In this document: one piece after another, positions 1 to 5,949 of the stretch | How positions within the stretch are numbered: the first letter of the stretch is position 1 | Layout: each line of letters starts with the position of its first letter | Assembly: GCA_041744735.1 (NCBI GenBank) | Contig: JBGTKH010000535.1 | Coordinates: forward strand, 1-8,400 | From: JBGTKH01 sp041744735 | GTDB lineage: Bacteria > Planctomycetota > Planctomycetia > Pirellulales > Pirellulaceae | DNA length: 8,400 nt | Reading direction: 5' to 3' | Position numbers and translations under genes: made by a program | The notes under the pieces: generated by a model | Seen by the model: the letters and a program-made list of their open reading frames with translations, nothing else | What the model was told of the DNA's origin: nothing | Databases searched by the model: none

Positions 1-2
1 GG

Positions 3-3000
3 AACACGGCGAAAGAACCCGCCGACAAGCACACGCTGGGCGACGCCCTCGTCACGATCTACCAAAACCGCTTCCGCGATTCCGAGTACTTGCCGTTTCT
101 CCGGGCGCGATTCGCGTCCGCGACCGACGACTACAAAGCCAACTACATCTCGTCGCTGTTCGACGCCTTGCTCGCAGCCCCCTGGACGGATCAGCTAGAG
201 CGCGAGGCATTTCAGCGGCTGCGCGAGTTGGCCGTTGAACCGAACGCGGAGAACCGCTTGCTTACGGAGGTTGCCGCGCTGCATCGGTTGGTGGACGCCA
301 TGATTGCCAGTCGGCAATCGCTCGCGATACAGCAATTGCGCGATCAGGGCAGTCTCGACGACCTGACGCGCCGGGAATTGGCGGCAAAACAGTTGGAAAT
401 CCGCTGTACTGCGCTCGCCGGTGTTGCCACGCGGTTGAGCGAGGAAGCCGCCGACGAGACAGGTACGCTGGCTGACTGGCTGCGAATCGAACAGGCGTGG
501 CTCGACGTGCAGCTTGATCAGAATTTGCCGCAAGTCGAACAGTTCTGCTGGCGCATTCTCGGCCAGTCGCCGATGCGGCTCAACGACGCAGACGCAGACG
601 AAACAGCAACTCCGAGCGAACTGACGCAACGATTCTTGGACATGGCTTTGCGTCAGCGGGCGCTGACGACGGTGATGAATCTGGCCGCGCGCCGCAGCGC
701 GAAGCCGGCTGCCATCGACCGCGTTATTAAGTACCTCGACGCGGGAATCGCACTGGCTGGCGATGATGCGGCACGCTGGCGCATGGCCAAGTTCCAAATG
801 CTGATTGCATTGGACCGGCCGGATGATTTGGATCGCGAGTTGCGAACGTGGATTCGCGACGACGTGCAGACCGCGCCGTGGCGAATGATGCTGGCTCGTC
901 TGGTCGCCGAACGGGGCCAGATCAATGAAGCCATCTCGTTGCTCGAAGCCGCCGAGCGCGACAAACTGCTCTCAGTTGCCGACTATCGCTTGTTGTCCGA
1001 TTTGTATCACGCCGCCAATCGCCGCGACGCGTACGAGCAAACCCGCATCGAAGCGTATAAGCAGATGTCAGAGGGCCAGCTTGCGCAAATGCTTTATCAG
1101 ACTCGCGAGCGTTGGTCGCCATCGAACCAGACGCCACCGGAATCGTTCGATGAAGATACGTTGTTCGCGATTCGAGCATTGTTTGAGAAGGCGGCATCGC
1201 CCGAACAGTATTTCTGGTACCTCCGTGAGATTTACGCCGCATGTCGCGACTTCCGGCTGTTGGACATGCTGCCCGACGCGATGCTCGGCCGGACGCCGCA
1301 GCAGGTCTATGCGTTCCTGCGGAACCTGGACAGCGAGATTCTGCACGAGTTGCGTAACGAGGCCGCGGCGGATGAGATTCTGACCCGCGTGGAAAAGCTG
1401 CGCGCCGGTGAGCGGACGCCGACCGACCTGCGAGCGCTGGATCTGCTGGAGGCACTCGTGGAACGCAAATCGTCCGAGGTCATCAATCAGCCTGGGCCGC
1501 ACGTGGATGCGTGTCTGGCCGGGCTGCGGCGAGCCTTCGATCGGCAATGGGCCGACGGCGAGCCGCAACAGATGGCCGACTGGCTGTATCACTTGGGAAC
1601 ACTCCGTCATCAGCAACTTGTGGACGAACAATTACGCGAGTTGCGAACGCTGCAAACCTTGGCTCCTGCGGCCAGCCGCGACCATCTGCTGATCTCAAAC
1701 AGTCTGAGCAAGACGTTGTTTTGGAGCTATCACCGCAACGACGAAGCCATTCGGCTGATGGAGACGGAGGTCCGAGAGTACCAACAGGCTCGTCAAGGTC
1801 AGTGGCCACATGCGGATTACGACGTGTTGAGCGACTACGTCAGTCTGTACGAAGGCGCGGGCCGTCATACCACGGGAGAGTCCGTGCTGAAGCAATTCCT
1901 CGCGAAGCCGCAACATGAGGAACAGGCCAAGTGGCTGCGCGACCGGCTGCTGTCGCTCTACAACCACGCCCTGGAACATGACGGCGAAGTATCGTTGGGC
2001 CGCGGCGAAACGCTGTTTGCGAATCTCGTGACCCAAGCGTTCAGGGAACTGAATGAGGCCGGCGACGAGAACGTTCGCTACAACATTGTCACCCGGATCG
2101 TCACCACGTTCGACATCGCCGAACGCCACAAGCTGTCCGGCGTCAAACAGCATGTCCAGCGGTTTGCGTTCGAGATTATGCCTGAGTTGCTCAAGCGACA
2201 GACTCAACAATATCGCTCGACGGCGACTCATCCCGTGTCGATTATCGCGAGGACGCTAGGCGACAAACCTGCTCTGCAATACATCGTTGAGCGAATGGAG
2301 CAGTATCCGCAACGCCTGGAGATTTCTTGGGACAACGGTTGGAATGCCTTTGGTAACGAGTTGGCGACGCATCGCCATCGGATGGCCGACGCGAAACAAC
2401 CGCTGGGCGAACTGGAGCCGCGCGTGCTCAAGCTAACGATCGCCGAATTGCAGCGGCATCTGCGGACCGGCGAGAGTCGCAGTCAGTACTTGTACCACAA
2501 CGACTACGGTTACTTCTGGAAAGAGAAGGCGGCCGATTTCGCTCGCGCGGCGAATGCGGTCTATGCCGAGCAAAACGAATCGGGGCGCCGAGCGTTGAAT
2601 GTCGCTCGGTACCTCTGGCACGGGTTGGACCGGCGTCCGCGAGCCATCGAAATCCTGTTTCAAGCGAACAGCGCTGGCCGGCTGGACGATTCGGCGCGCG
2701 AGCAATTGGTTTGGTGGTTGCAAGAGGAGAATCGATACGCCGAATCGATCCCGATCGTGGAACGCTTGATGGCCGACCATCCCGACCGCATGCGGCATCG
2801 AGTGCAGTTGATGCTGGCGTACTTCCACACGCGAAGACCGGAGCAGCTTCAAGACTTTGTCAAGCAGACCGACGCATACTTCCATCAGGACGGCCGCTGG
2901 CAGGAGAGCAACATTGCCGAGTTCGCTCGCGGTTGCTTGGAGTGTGAACTGTTTGAAGCGGCGGTCGGCTATTTTCAAGAGTCCATCGCGCTGCACCAGC

Positions 3001-3818
3001 GGAATCCGTCTCGACCGGCAATGGACGATGAGGCGCTGTCGCAGCAATATCAACAACTGGCAAGTGCCTTCTCCGGACTGGGTCGCACGCGCGAGGCGGT
3101 CGATGCGGCTTCCGGCGCCATTGTTTGCTGGGGCCCGCGTCACCAGCAGCGACAAGAGGCATTGCAGCAGCTTGAGCAGGTGCTACAAGACGCGCAGGAA
3201 TTGGACGCTTATGTCAAACACCTCGATGCGGAATCCGCGAAAACCGGCCAGGATAGCCCGATTCTGCGAAAGGCGATCGGCCGTGTGTATCAATCGCAGA
3301 ACAAGCTTGCCGAGGCGATTGCTCAGTACGAACTGGCCGTGGCTCTGCAACCGGAGGACAAAGAAATCCACCAAGCTCTGATCGAATGTTTCGACGCGAC
3401 CAATGCCAGCGAACGGGCGACGCGGCAGTTGCTCGCACTGATCGATTTCAACCGGCACGATCTGACGCTGTACCAGCAATTAGCCGAGCGGATGAAGAAC
3501 AACGAAGCACAAGCCGAACGTGCCGCCACGTCGATCATCGAGGCCGCTCCGACCGAGGCCGAGAACCACGCCGCGCTGGCCGAACTGCGGCAAAAACAGA
3601 AGCGCTGGGACGAAGCCATCCCGCACTGGCAACAGGTCGCCGAGCTGCGGCGTTTGGAACCGACGGGGCTGTTGAAGCTCGCGGAAGCCCAGTTGCACGA
3701 AAAGCAATGGCAAGCCGCCGAGCAATCGCTCACGCAACTCGAACGTACCGCTTGGCCCGCCCGCTTCAGCGAAGTTCCGCAGCACATCCGCCGATTGCGC
3801 GAACAGCTTCCCAAATGA
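3..3818 (+). CDS. Giant tetratricopeptide-repeat (TPR) protein, 5' end outside the window
   Basis: This is a long alpha-helical repeat protein of unknown specific role, most likely a scaffold for protein contacts. The frame is open from base 3 with no stop. A TTG at 90 could be read as a start, but it has no ribosome binding site and the codons before it read as the same kind of sequence (LGDALVTIYQNRFRDSEYL). I therefore treat the gene as cut by the window edge; at least 1271 residues are present. TPR-like helix pairs are clearest near bases 900-960 (RGQINEAISLLEAAER), 3060-3120 (GLGRTREAVDAASGAI), 3270-3350 (GRVYQSQNKLAEAIAQYELA) and 3590-3650 (KRWDEAIPHWQQVAEL). The rest is helical and rich in Leu, Ala, Glu, Gln and Arg, so degenerate repeats probably fill it. 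I see no membrane segment or enzymatic motif in the visible part; an N-terminal signal or catalytic domain could lie upstream. The stop TGA is followed at once by a large inverted repeat. Confident for the TPR class, not for function. Confidence 0.88.
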   Translation, partial: NTAKEPADKHTLGDALVTIYQNRFRDSEYLPFLRARFASATDDYKANYISSLFDALLAAPWTDQLEREAFQRLRELAVEPNAENRLLTEVAALHRLVDAMIASRQSLAIQQLRDQGSLDDLTRRELAAKQLEIRCTALAGVATRLSEEAADETGTLADWLRIEQAWLDVQLDQNLPQVEQFCWRILGQSPMRLNDADADETATPSELTQRFLDMALRQRALTTVMNLAARRSAKPAAIDRVIKYLDAGIALAGDDAARWRMAKFQMLIALDRPDDLDRELRTWIRDDVQTAPWRMMLARLVAERGQINEAISLLEAAERDKLLSVADYRLLSDLYHAANRRDAYEQTRIEAYKQMSEGQLAQMLYQTRERWSPSNQTPPESFDEDTLFAIRALFEKAASPEQYFWYLREIYAACRDFRLLDMLPDAMLGRTPQQVYAFLRNLDSEILHELRNEAAADEILTRVEKLRAGERTPTDLRALDLLEALVERKSSEVINQPGPHVDACLAGLRRAFDRQWADGEPQQMADWLYHLGTLRHQQLVDEQLRELRTLQTLAPAASRDHLLISNSLSKTLFWSYHRNDEAIRLMETEVREYQQARQGQWPHADYDVLSDYVSLYEGAGRHTTGESVLKQFLAKPQHEEQAKWLRDRLLSLYNHALEHDGEVSLGRGETLFANLVTQAFRELNEAGDENVRYNIVTRIVTTFDIAERHKLSGVKQHVQRFAFEIMPELLKRQTQQYRSTATHPVSIIARTLGDKPALQYIVERMEQYPQRLEISWDNGWNAFGNELATHRHRMADAKQPLGELEPRVLKLTIAELQRHLRTGESRSQYLYHNDYGYFWKEKAADFARAANAVYAEQNESGRRALNVARYLWHGLDRRPRAIEILFQANSAGRLDDSAREQLVWWLQEENRYAESIPIVERLMADHPDRMRHRVQLMLAYFHTRRPEQLQDFVKQTDAYFHQDGRWQESNIAEFARGCLECELFEAAVGYFQESIALHQRNPSRPAMDDEALSQQYQQLASAFSGLGRTREAVDAASGAIVCWGPRHQQRQEALQQLEQVLQDAQELDAYVKHLDAESAKTGQDSPILRKAIGRVYQSQNKLAEAIAQYELAVALQPEDKEIHQALIECFDATNASERATRQLLALIDFNRHDLTLYQQLAERMKNNEAQAERAATSIIEAAPTEAENHAALAELRQKQKRWDEAIPHWQQVAELRRLEPTGLLKLAEAQLHEKQWQAAEQSLTQLERTAWPARFSEVPQHIRRLREQLPK

Positions 3819-3826
3819 TCCAAGTC

Positions 3827-3892
3827 GTAGCTCGGGACCATTGTCCCGAGCCACAGCTCCGCGATCTGCTCGGGACAATGGTCCCAAGCTAC
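3827..3892. repeat. Large imperfect inverted repeat after the TPR gene, possible terminator
   Basis: Arms of 24 bases at 3827-3850 and 3869-3892 match as reverse complements at 23 of 24 positions (the mismatch pairs 3833 with 3886). The loop is 18 bases. Each arm is itself almost a palindrome around the core gggaccattgtccc. It starts 9 bases after the TPR stop codon. The RNA would fold into a very stable hairpin, but no run of T follows, so factor-independent termination is not assured. The sequence resembles an interspersed repeat that I recall from planctomycete genomes. Confidence 0.7.
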
Positions 3893-4252
3893 GGACCAAC
3901 TGAGGATTGACGACAGAGAAAGGCGCCCGGCTGTCTTGTGGTACCAAACGTTTGCCGGAGTGGCGGAGCGCGCGCTGTTCGCCGGCCGAGAGTTTCCAAC
4001 TTGCGCAATCCAAATTGCCGGACGAATCGACATACCTTTGCGGCCGCGTGTCCCGCATCGCGTGGTCGATTCGGTCCATCGACACGCGAACGCCGGCCGG
4101 CACCGGTCGCATTCTGTGAGATTGGATACGCGGCGCGCAATTTTTCGGTTTATGCGTCGTGTGAAATTGGTAACACACGTTGCGCGGTGTGCTGACGATA
4201 CTATCTTGGACTGAATTCTGATGCGCGCACTGAAGTACAGGGGAGACGATTT
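3893..4252. other. Non-coding gap of about 360 bases with no supported gene
   Basis: Short open frames occur on both strands but overlap each other, lack ribosome binding sites and resemble no family I know. The one structured site is a dyad of six-base arms, cgtgtg at 4158-4163 and cacacg at 4174-4179, separated by 10 bases and ending 73 bases before the thioredoxin-like start. It could be an operator, but such a short dyad can arise by chance. A TACTAT at 4199-4204 could be a -10 box, but I find no good -35 box at normal spacing. Confidence 0.4.
4239..4245 (+). promoter_or_regulatory. Ribosome binding site that supports the start at 4253
   Basis: The purine run aggggag lies 7 bases before the ATG at 4253. 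It decides the start: the next in-frame ATG, at 4355, would give a signal peptide without the inserted repeat but has only the weak context ccctggacg in front of it. Confidence 0.6.
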
Positions 4253-4813
4253 ATGCGTTGGGCACTGCTGTTGAGTTTTGGAAGAGCCGTAACGCGAAGC
4301 GTAAGCGAGGGAGTTCGACATTGCCCTCGCTTACGCCTTGGGTTTCCCTGGACGATGCTTTTCACGGCGGCGGCAATGTTGGCCATGCCGCTAGCGGCGG
4401 ACGAAGCCGCGAAATTGCCTTGGCATCATGACGTCAGCGCCGCCTGGAAGGAGACGCAGACCAGCCGCCGTCCGTTGCTCGTGTTCGTGACCACGCAGGG
4501 CTGCACGTATTGCCGACTGATGGAACGCGATACGTTCAGCGACGGCGAGGTGATCGCTCAAATCGGTCAAGCATTCGTGCCGATCACCATCGACGCCGCC
4601 GACCAAACGGCGTTCGTCAAGAGACTAGGCATTCGCGTCTACCCGACCACCGTCATCATCGCACCGAACTCGAAGGTGCTGGATTCGTTCAGCGGCTACA
4701 TGAAACCGCAGCAGCTTCGCAACCGGCTGAAATCCGTGTCGTATCAGGAAACGAGCACGGCAAATGACCAAGCACCAATTTCCAAAGACGAAAAAGTGAC
4801 GAAGCACGAATGA
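4253..4813 (+). CDS. Exported thioredoxin-fold protein with CTYC active site
   Basis: The protein has 186 residues. The thioredoxin-like domain spans about residues 58-163. It has Trp65-Lys66, a beta strand PLLVFV (74-79), the redox motif Cys84-Thr-Tyr-Cys87, a strand FVPITID (108-114) and the cis-proline loop VYPTTVII (Pro131). This layout fits the Thioredoxin_7/DUF255-like class of small envelope thioredoxins, which reduce or shuffle disulfides on secreted proteins. Residues 33-49 (WTMLFTAAAMLAMPLAA) are hydrophobic and end in an Ala-rich stretch before Asp50-Glu51, as in a Sec signal peptide. The N-terminus is odd: MRWALLLSFGR is followed by AVTRSVSEG and an Arg-rich stretch encoded by a dispersed repeat, so the signal peptide seems to have been split by an in-frame insertion. 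The last 20 or so residues (NDQAPISKDEKVTKHE) come from a second low-complexity repeat and are probably not part of the fold. It lies 512 bases before the cysteine-repeat cassette and is probably transcribed separately. The exact target is unknown. Confidence 0.8.
   Translation: MRWALLLSFGRAVTRSVSEGVRHCPRLRLGFPWTMLFTAAAMLAMPLAADEAAKLPWHHDVSAAWKETQTSRRPLLVFVTTQGCTYCRLMERDTFSDGEVIAQIGQAFVPITIDAADQTAFVKRLGIRVYPTTVIIAPNSKVLDSFSGYMKPQQLRNRLKSVSYQETSTANDQAPISKDEKVTKHE
4299..4336. repeat. Dispersed hairpin repeat ('TRSVSEG' type) inside the thioredoxin-like gene
   Basis: Perfect 13-base arms, gcgtaagcgaggg at 4299-4311 and its complement at 4324-4336, enclose a 12-base loop. The flanks (from about 4287 to about 4347) also match my memory of a repeat common in Pirellulales and related planctomycetes, read as TRSVSEG on one strand and PSLTLRVT on the other. 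Here it sits in frame within the N-terminal region of the coding sequence and would form a hairpin in the mRNA about 46 bases after the start codon. Confidence 0.7.
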
Positions 4814-4820
4814 CGAAGGA
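4763..4820. repeat. Degenerate short direct repeat spanning the end of the thioredoxin-like gene
   Basis: The hexamer gacgaa occurs at 4787, 4798 and 4812, with cacgaa at 4805. The steps are therefore 11, 7 and 7 bases. Upstream, atgaccaagcaccaat looks like a decayed copy of the same material. The stop TGA (4811-4813) lies inside the repeat, so the C-terminal tail is repeat-derived. I recall similar 'gaatgacgaagcacgaatgacgaa' stretches beside planctomycete genes. Confidence 0.5.
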
Positions 4821-4854
4821 CCGAGGCCGTGCGATTCCTTACAGCTTGCCATTC

Positions 4855-4875
4855 CTAAACGGCGTTCGCCTTTAG
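4855..4875 (+). terminator. Possible hairpin terminator after the thioredoxin-like gene
   Basis: ctaaa (4855-4859) pairs with tttag (4871-4875), and ggc (4861-4863) pairs with gcc (4868-4870) around the loop gttc, with C4860 bulged. It starts 42 bases after the stop. There is no T-run beyond tttag, so this is a weak candidate. Confidence 0.3.
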
Positions 4876-4924
4876 CGATACAATCATTTCCAACGTTGCT
4901 TTCCGCACGATTGTCGCGGTCGCG

Positions 4925-5043
4925 TTGTCACAGCTAAAAACTCGGCTGGCCGGGTTCGAGTCTTCGAGCCCCCGGATGCCTGTTTTACTGGGAGCCCGAA
5001 GACTCGACCCCAGCCACCCAACCCGAACTCCAAACTGTGACAA
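4925..5043. repeat. 119-bp imperfect inverted-repeat element
   Basis: The outer ends ttgtcacag (4925-4933) and ctgtgacaa (5035-5043) are perfect 9-base inverted repeats. Inside, cgagtcttcg (4957-4966) and cgaagactcg (4997-5006) are a second perfect 10-base pair, and ggctgg (4944-4949) pairs with ccagcc in the segment after 5006. The central loop is about 30 bases. It could be a small non-autonomous mobile element, a relic of one, or a structured RNA. No target-site duplication is obvious and no protein is encoded. Confidence 0.5.
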
Positions 5044-5153
5044 AGCACTAGTTTCGGGATTAGCCGCTGGGAGCCAGCCCACGGTGCGTACGTGTATATG
5101 CTACACGATGAATTCGCCAGCATGATGCCATAGCCAATGCTGGATGGGTGTCG

Positions 5154-5188
5154 CGTTTCACAAATCGGTGAAAAATTTGTGCGAAACG
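5154..5188. promoter_or_regulatory. Dyad just upstream of the putative cassette promoter, possible operator
   Basis: cgtttc-acaaat (5154-5165) is mirrored by atttgt-gc-gaaacg (5175-5188). All 12 bases of the left arm match, with a two-base bulge (5181-5182) in the right arm and a 9-base loop. It ends 24 bases before a TATACT box, the usual place for an activator or repressor site. It would also form a hairpin if transcribed. The regulator is unknown. Confidence 0.4.
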
Positions 5189-5212
5189 ATTTCCTCGACC
5201 GGCAATCGGGAA

Positions 5213-5218
5213 TATACT
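5213..5218 (+). promoter_or_regulatory. Candidate -10 box (TATACT) for the cassette
   Basis: TATACT differs from the TATAAT consensus at one base. At the usual 17-base spacing the -35 position reads TTTCCT, a poor match, so the promoter would need an activator or be weak. Transcription would start near 5225, giving a leader of about 100 bases before the GTG at 5326. Confidence 0.35.
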
Positions 5219-5312
5219 GATGTCGCGGATTTTGGAGTGTGGCGGCTCGTCGCCGCTTTAGGATCTTTGGTCTGCACCCGGTTTATCGATTCCGCGAGAA
5301 GCCATCTTGATT

Positions 5313-5318
5313 AAGGAG
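5313..5318 (+). promoter_or_regulatory. Ribosome binding site deciding the GTG start of precursor A
   Basis: AAGGAG lies 7 bases before GTG 5326. The start is confirmed by the aligned N-terminus of the paralogue at 7867, which begins with ATG at the same residue and also has AAGGAG (7855-7860), 6 bases upstream. Confidence 0.75.
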
Positions 5319-5325
5319 ACCTGCA

Positions 5326-5835
5326 GTGAAGAACTCGAGTATCAACCGACGTGACTTTAACAAACTGACCGCGGCCGCCTTCGGCGGCGTGGTCGCCGGG
5401 ACCGCCGCCGGCACGCTGAGTGCGCTGGCGGACGATGAGGAAAAGAAGAAGGACGAGAAGGGCGAGAAGGGCGATAAGAAAAAGGACGGCGACAAGAAGA
5501 AGGACGACGAGAAGAAAAAGGAAGTCCACGTGTGCCGCGGCTTGAACTCCTGCAAGAACCAAGGCAGGGGCGAAAACGCTTGCGCCGGCCAAGGCGCGTG
5601 TGCGACTGCCAAGGCCCACACCTGTGCCGGCCAGAACGCTTGCAAGAATCAAGGCGGCTGCGGCGCGACGCCGGGCGAAAACGCCTGTAAGGAGCAAGGC
5701 AAGTGCGCGGTGCCGTTGAAGGCAGCGGCTTGGACCAAGGCCCGCGCGACGTTCGAGGAGAAAATGAAAAAGGCGAACAAACCGTTCGGCCCCGCGCCGG
5801 AGCCGAAGGAAAAGAAAAAGAAGAAAGAAGAATAG
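5326..5835 (+). CDS. Tat-exported nine-cysteine precursor A (bufferin-like MNIO substrate)
   Basis: This 169-residue protein is the probable ribosomal precursor modified by the DUF692/DUF2063 pair encoded just downstream. Residues 1-35 are a twin-arginine signal: Arg8-Arg9-Asp-Phe-Asn-Lys-Leu, a small-residue hydrophobic stretch, and ALA at 33-35 as a signal peptidase I site. Residues 36-67 are an almost pure Lys/Asp/Glu/Gly linker. The cysteine domain (68-130) has Cys70, 76, 86, 92, 100, 106, 112, 121 and 127; six neighbouring pairs are spaced by exactly six residues, in motifs such as CRGLNSC, CAGQGAC and CKEQGKC. After CAVPL comes a short helix (AAWTKARATFEEKM) also conserved in the paralogue, then a Lys/Glu tail. 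The start codon is GTG. In bufferins, the MNIO enzyme oxidises core cysteines to thiooxazoles and the product binds copper. That chemistry is inferred here, not shown. An unmodified metallothionein-like or disulfide-rich protein is the alternative. Confidence 0.85.
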   Translation: MKNSSINRRDFNKLTAAAFGGVVAGTAAGTLSALADDEEKKKDEKGEKGDKKKDGDKKKDDEKKKEVHVCRGLNSCKNQGRGENACAGQGACATAKAHTCAGQNACKNQGGCGATPGENACKEQGKCAVPLKAAAWTKARATFEEKMKKANKPFGPAPEPKEKKKKKEE

Positions 5836-5858
5836 GACGGACGAGGGCGTCCATCCTA
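5833..5858. repeat. Hairpin overlapping the stop codon of precursor A
   Basis: taggacggacg (5833-5843) and cgtccatccta (5848-5858) pair at 10 of 11 positions with a 4-base loop (aggg). The stop TAG forms the foot of the stem. No T-run follows. With the next hairpin it could limit transcription into the enzyme genes or stabilise the precursor message. Confidence 0.5.
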
Positions 5859-5892
5859 CGAGTTCTGAGATCAAGTTCGTCTGATTGCTTTC

Positions 5893-5929
5893 GTCCCTGC
5901 GAGCCGGGCAAGTCCCGGTTCGCGGGGAC
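5893..5929 (+). promoter_or_regulatory. Strong 16-bp hairpin between precursor A and the MNIO gene
   Basis: gtccctgcgagccggg (5893-5908) pairs with cccggttcgcggggac (5914-5929): 14 Watson-Crick pairs and two G-U wobbles, with a 5-base loop (caagt). The base after it is A and no T-run follows, so it is more likely an RNA-stability or partial-attenuation element than a full terminator. It ends 20 bases before the favoured MNIO start at 5950. Confidence 0.6.
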
Positions 5930-5949
5930 ATCATCTTGTGGAGCCTCTG

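Larger units (their letters stand above)
4814..5325. other. 512-base intergenic region before the cysteine-repeat cassette
   Basis: No gene is supported here; short open frames in it have no ribosome binding site or recognisable family. It holds, in order: the end of a degenerate repeat, a weak terminator hairpin (4855-4875), the 119-bp inverted-repeat element (4925-5043), a dyad (5154-5188), a -10-like box (5213-5218), a small hairpin with gcggc/gccgc arms (5242-5256) and a strong ribosome binding site (5313-5318). The last four form a plausible regulatory leader of about 170 bases for precursor A. Confidence 0.5.

Noticed and set aside
90..92. TTG at 90 as the start of the TPR protein
   Set aside because: There is no ribosome binding site, and the frame upstream is open with similar helical sequence to the window edge.
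2433..3155. Long minus-strand open frames inside the TPR gene, the largest about 240 codons
   Set aside because: They are antisense to a continuous TPR coding frame, have no recognisable domain and are expected by chance in GC-rich DNA.
4180..4204. Promoter TTGCGC...TACTAT before the thioredoxin-like gene
   Set aside because: The spacing is only 13 bases, too short for a standard sigma-70 promoter.
3323..4321. Minus-strand open frame of 332 codons across the TPR gene end and the following gap
   Set aside because: It runs through the inverted repeat at 3827 and the hairpin repeat at 4299, with a Cys/Ser/Arg-rich translation that has no family resemblance.
4951..4985. tRNA-like T-loop (ggttcgagtc)
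   Set aside because: The flanking bases do not pair as a T stem and no anticodon or acceptor arm is found; the bases belong to the inner arm of the 119-bp inverted repeat.
5326..5835. Reading precursor A as a plain metallothionein
   Set aside because: Metallothioneins are shorter, rich in CxC or CxxC motifs and lack Tat signals; here cysteines are six residues apart and the genes flank an MNIO/DUF2063 pair. Not fully excluded.
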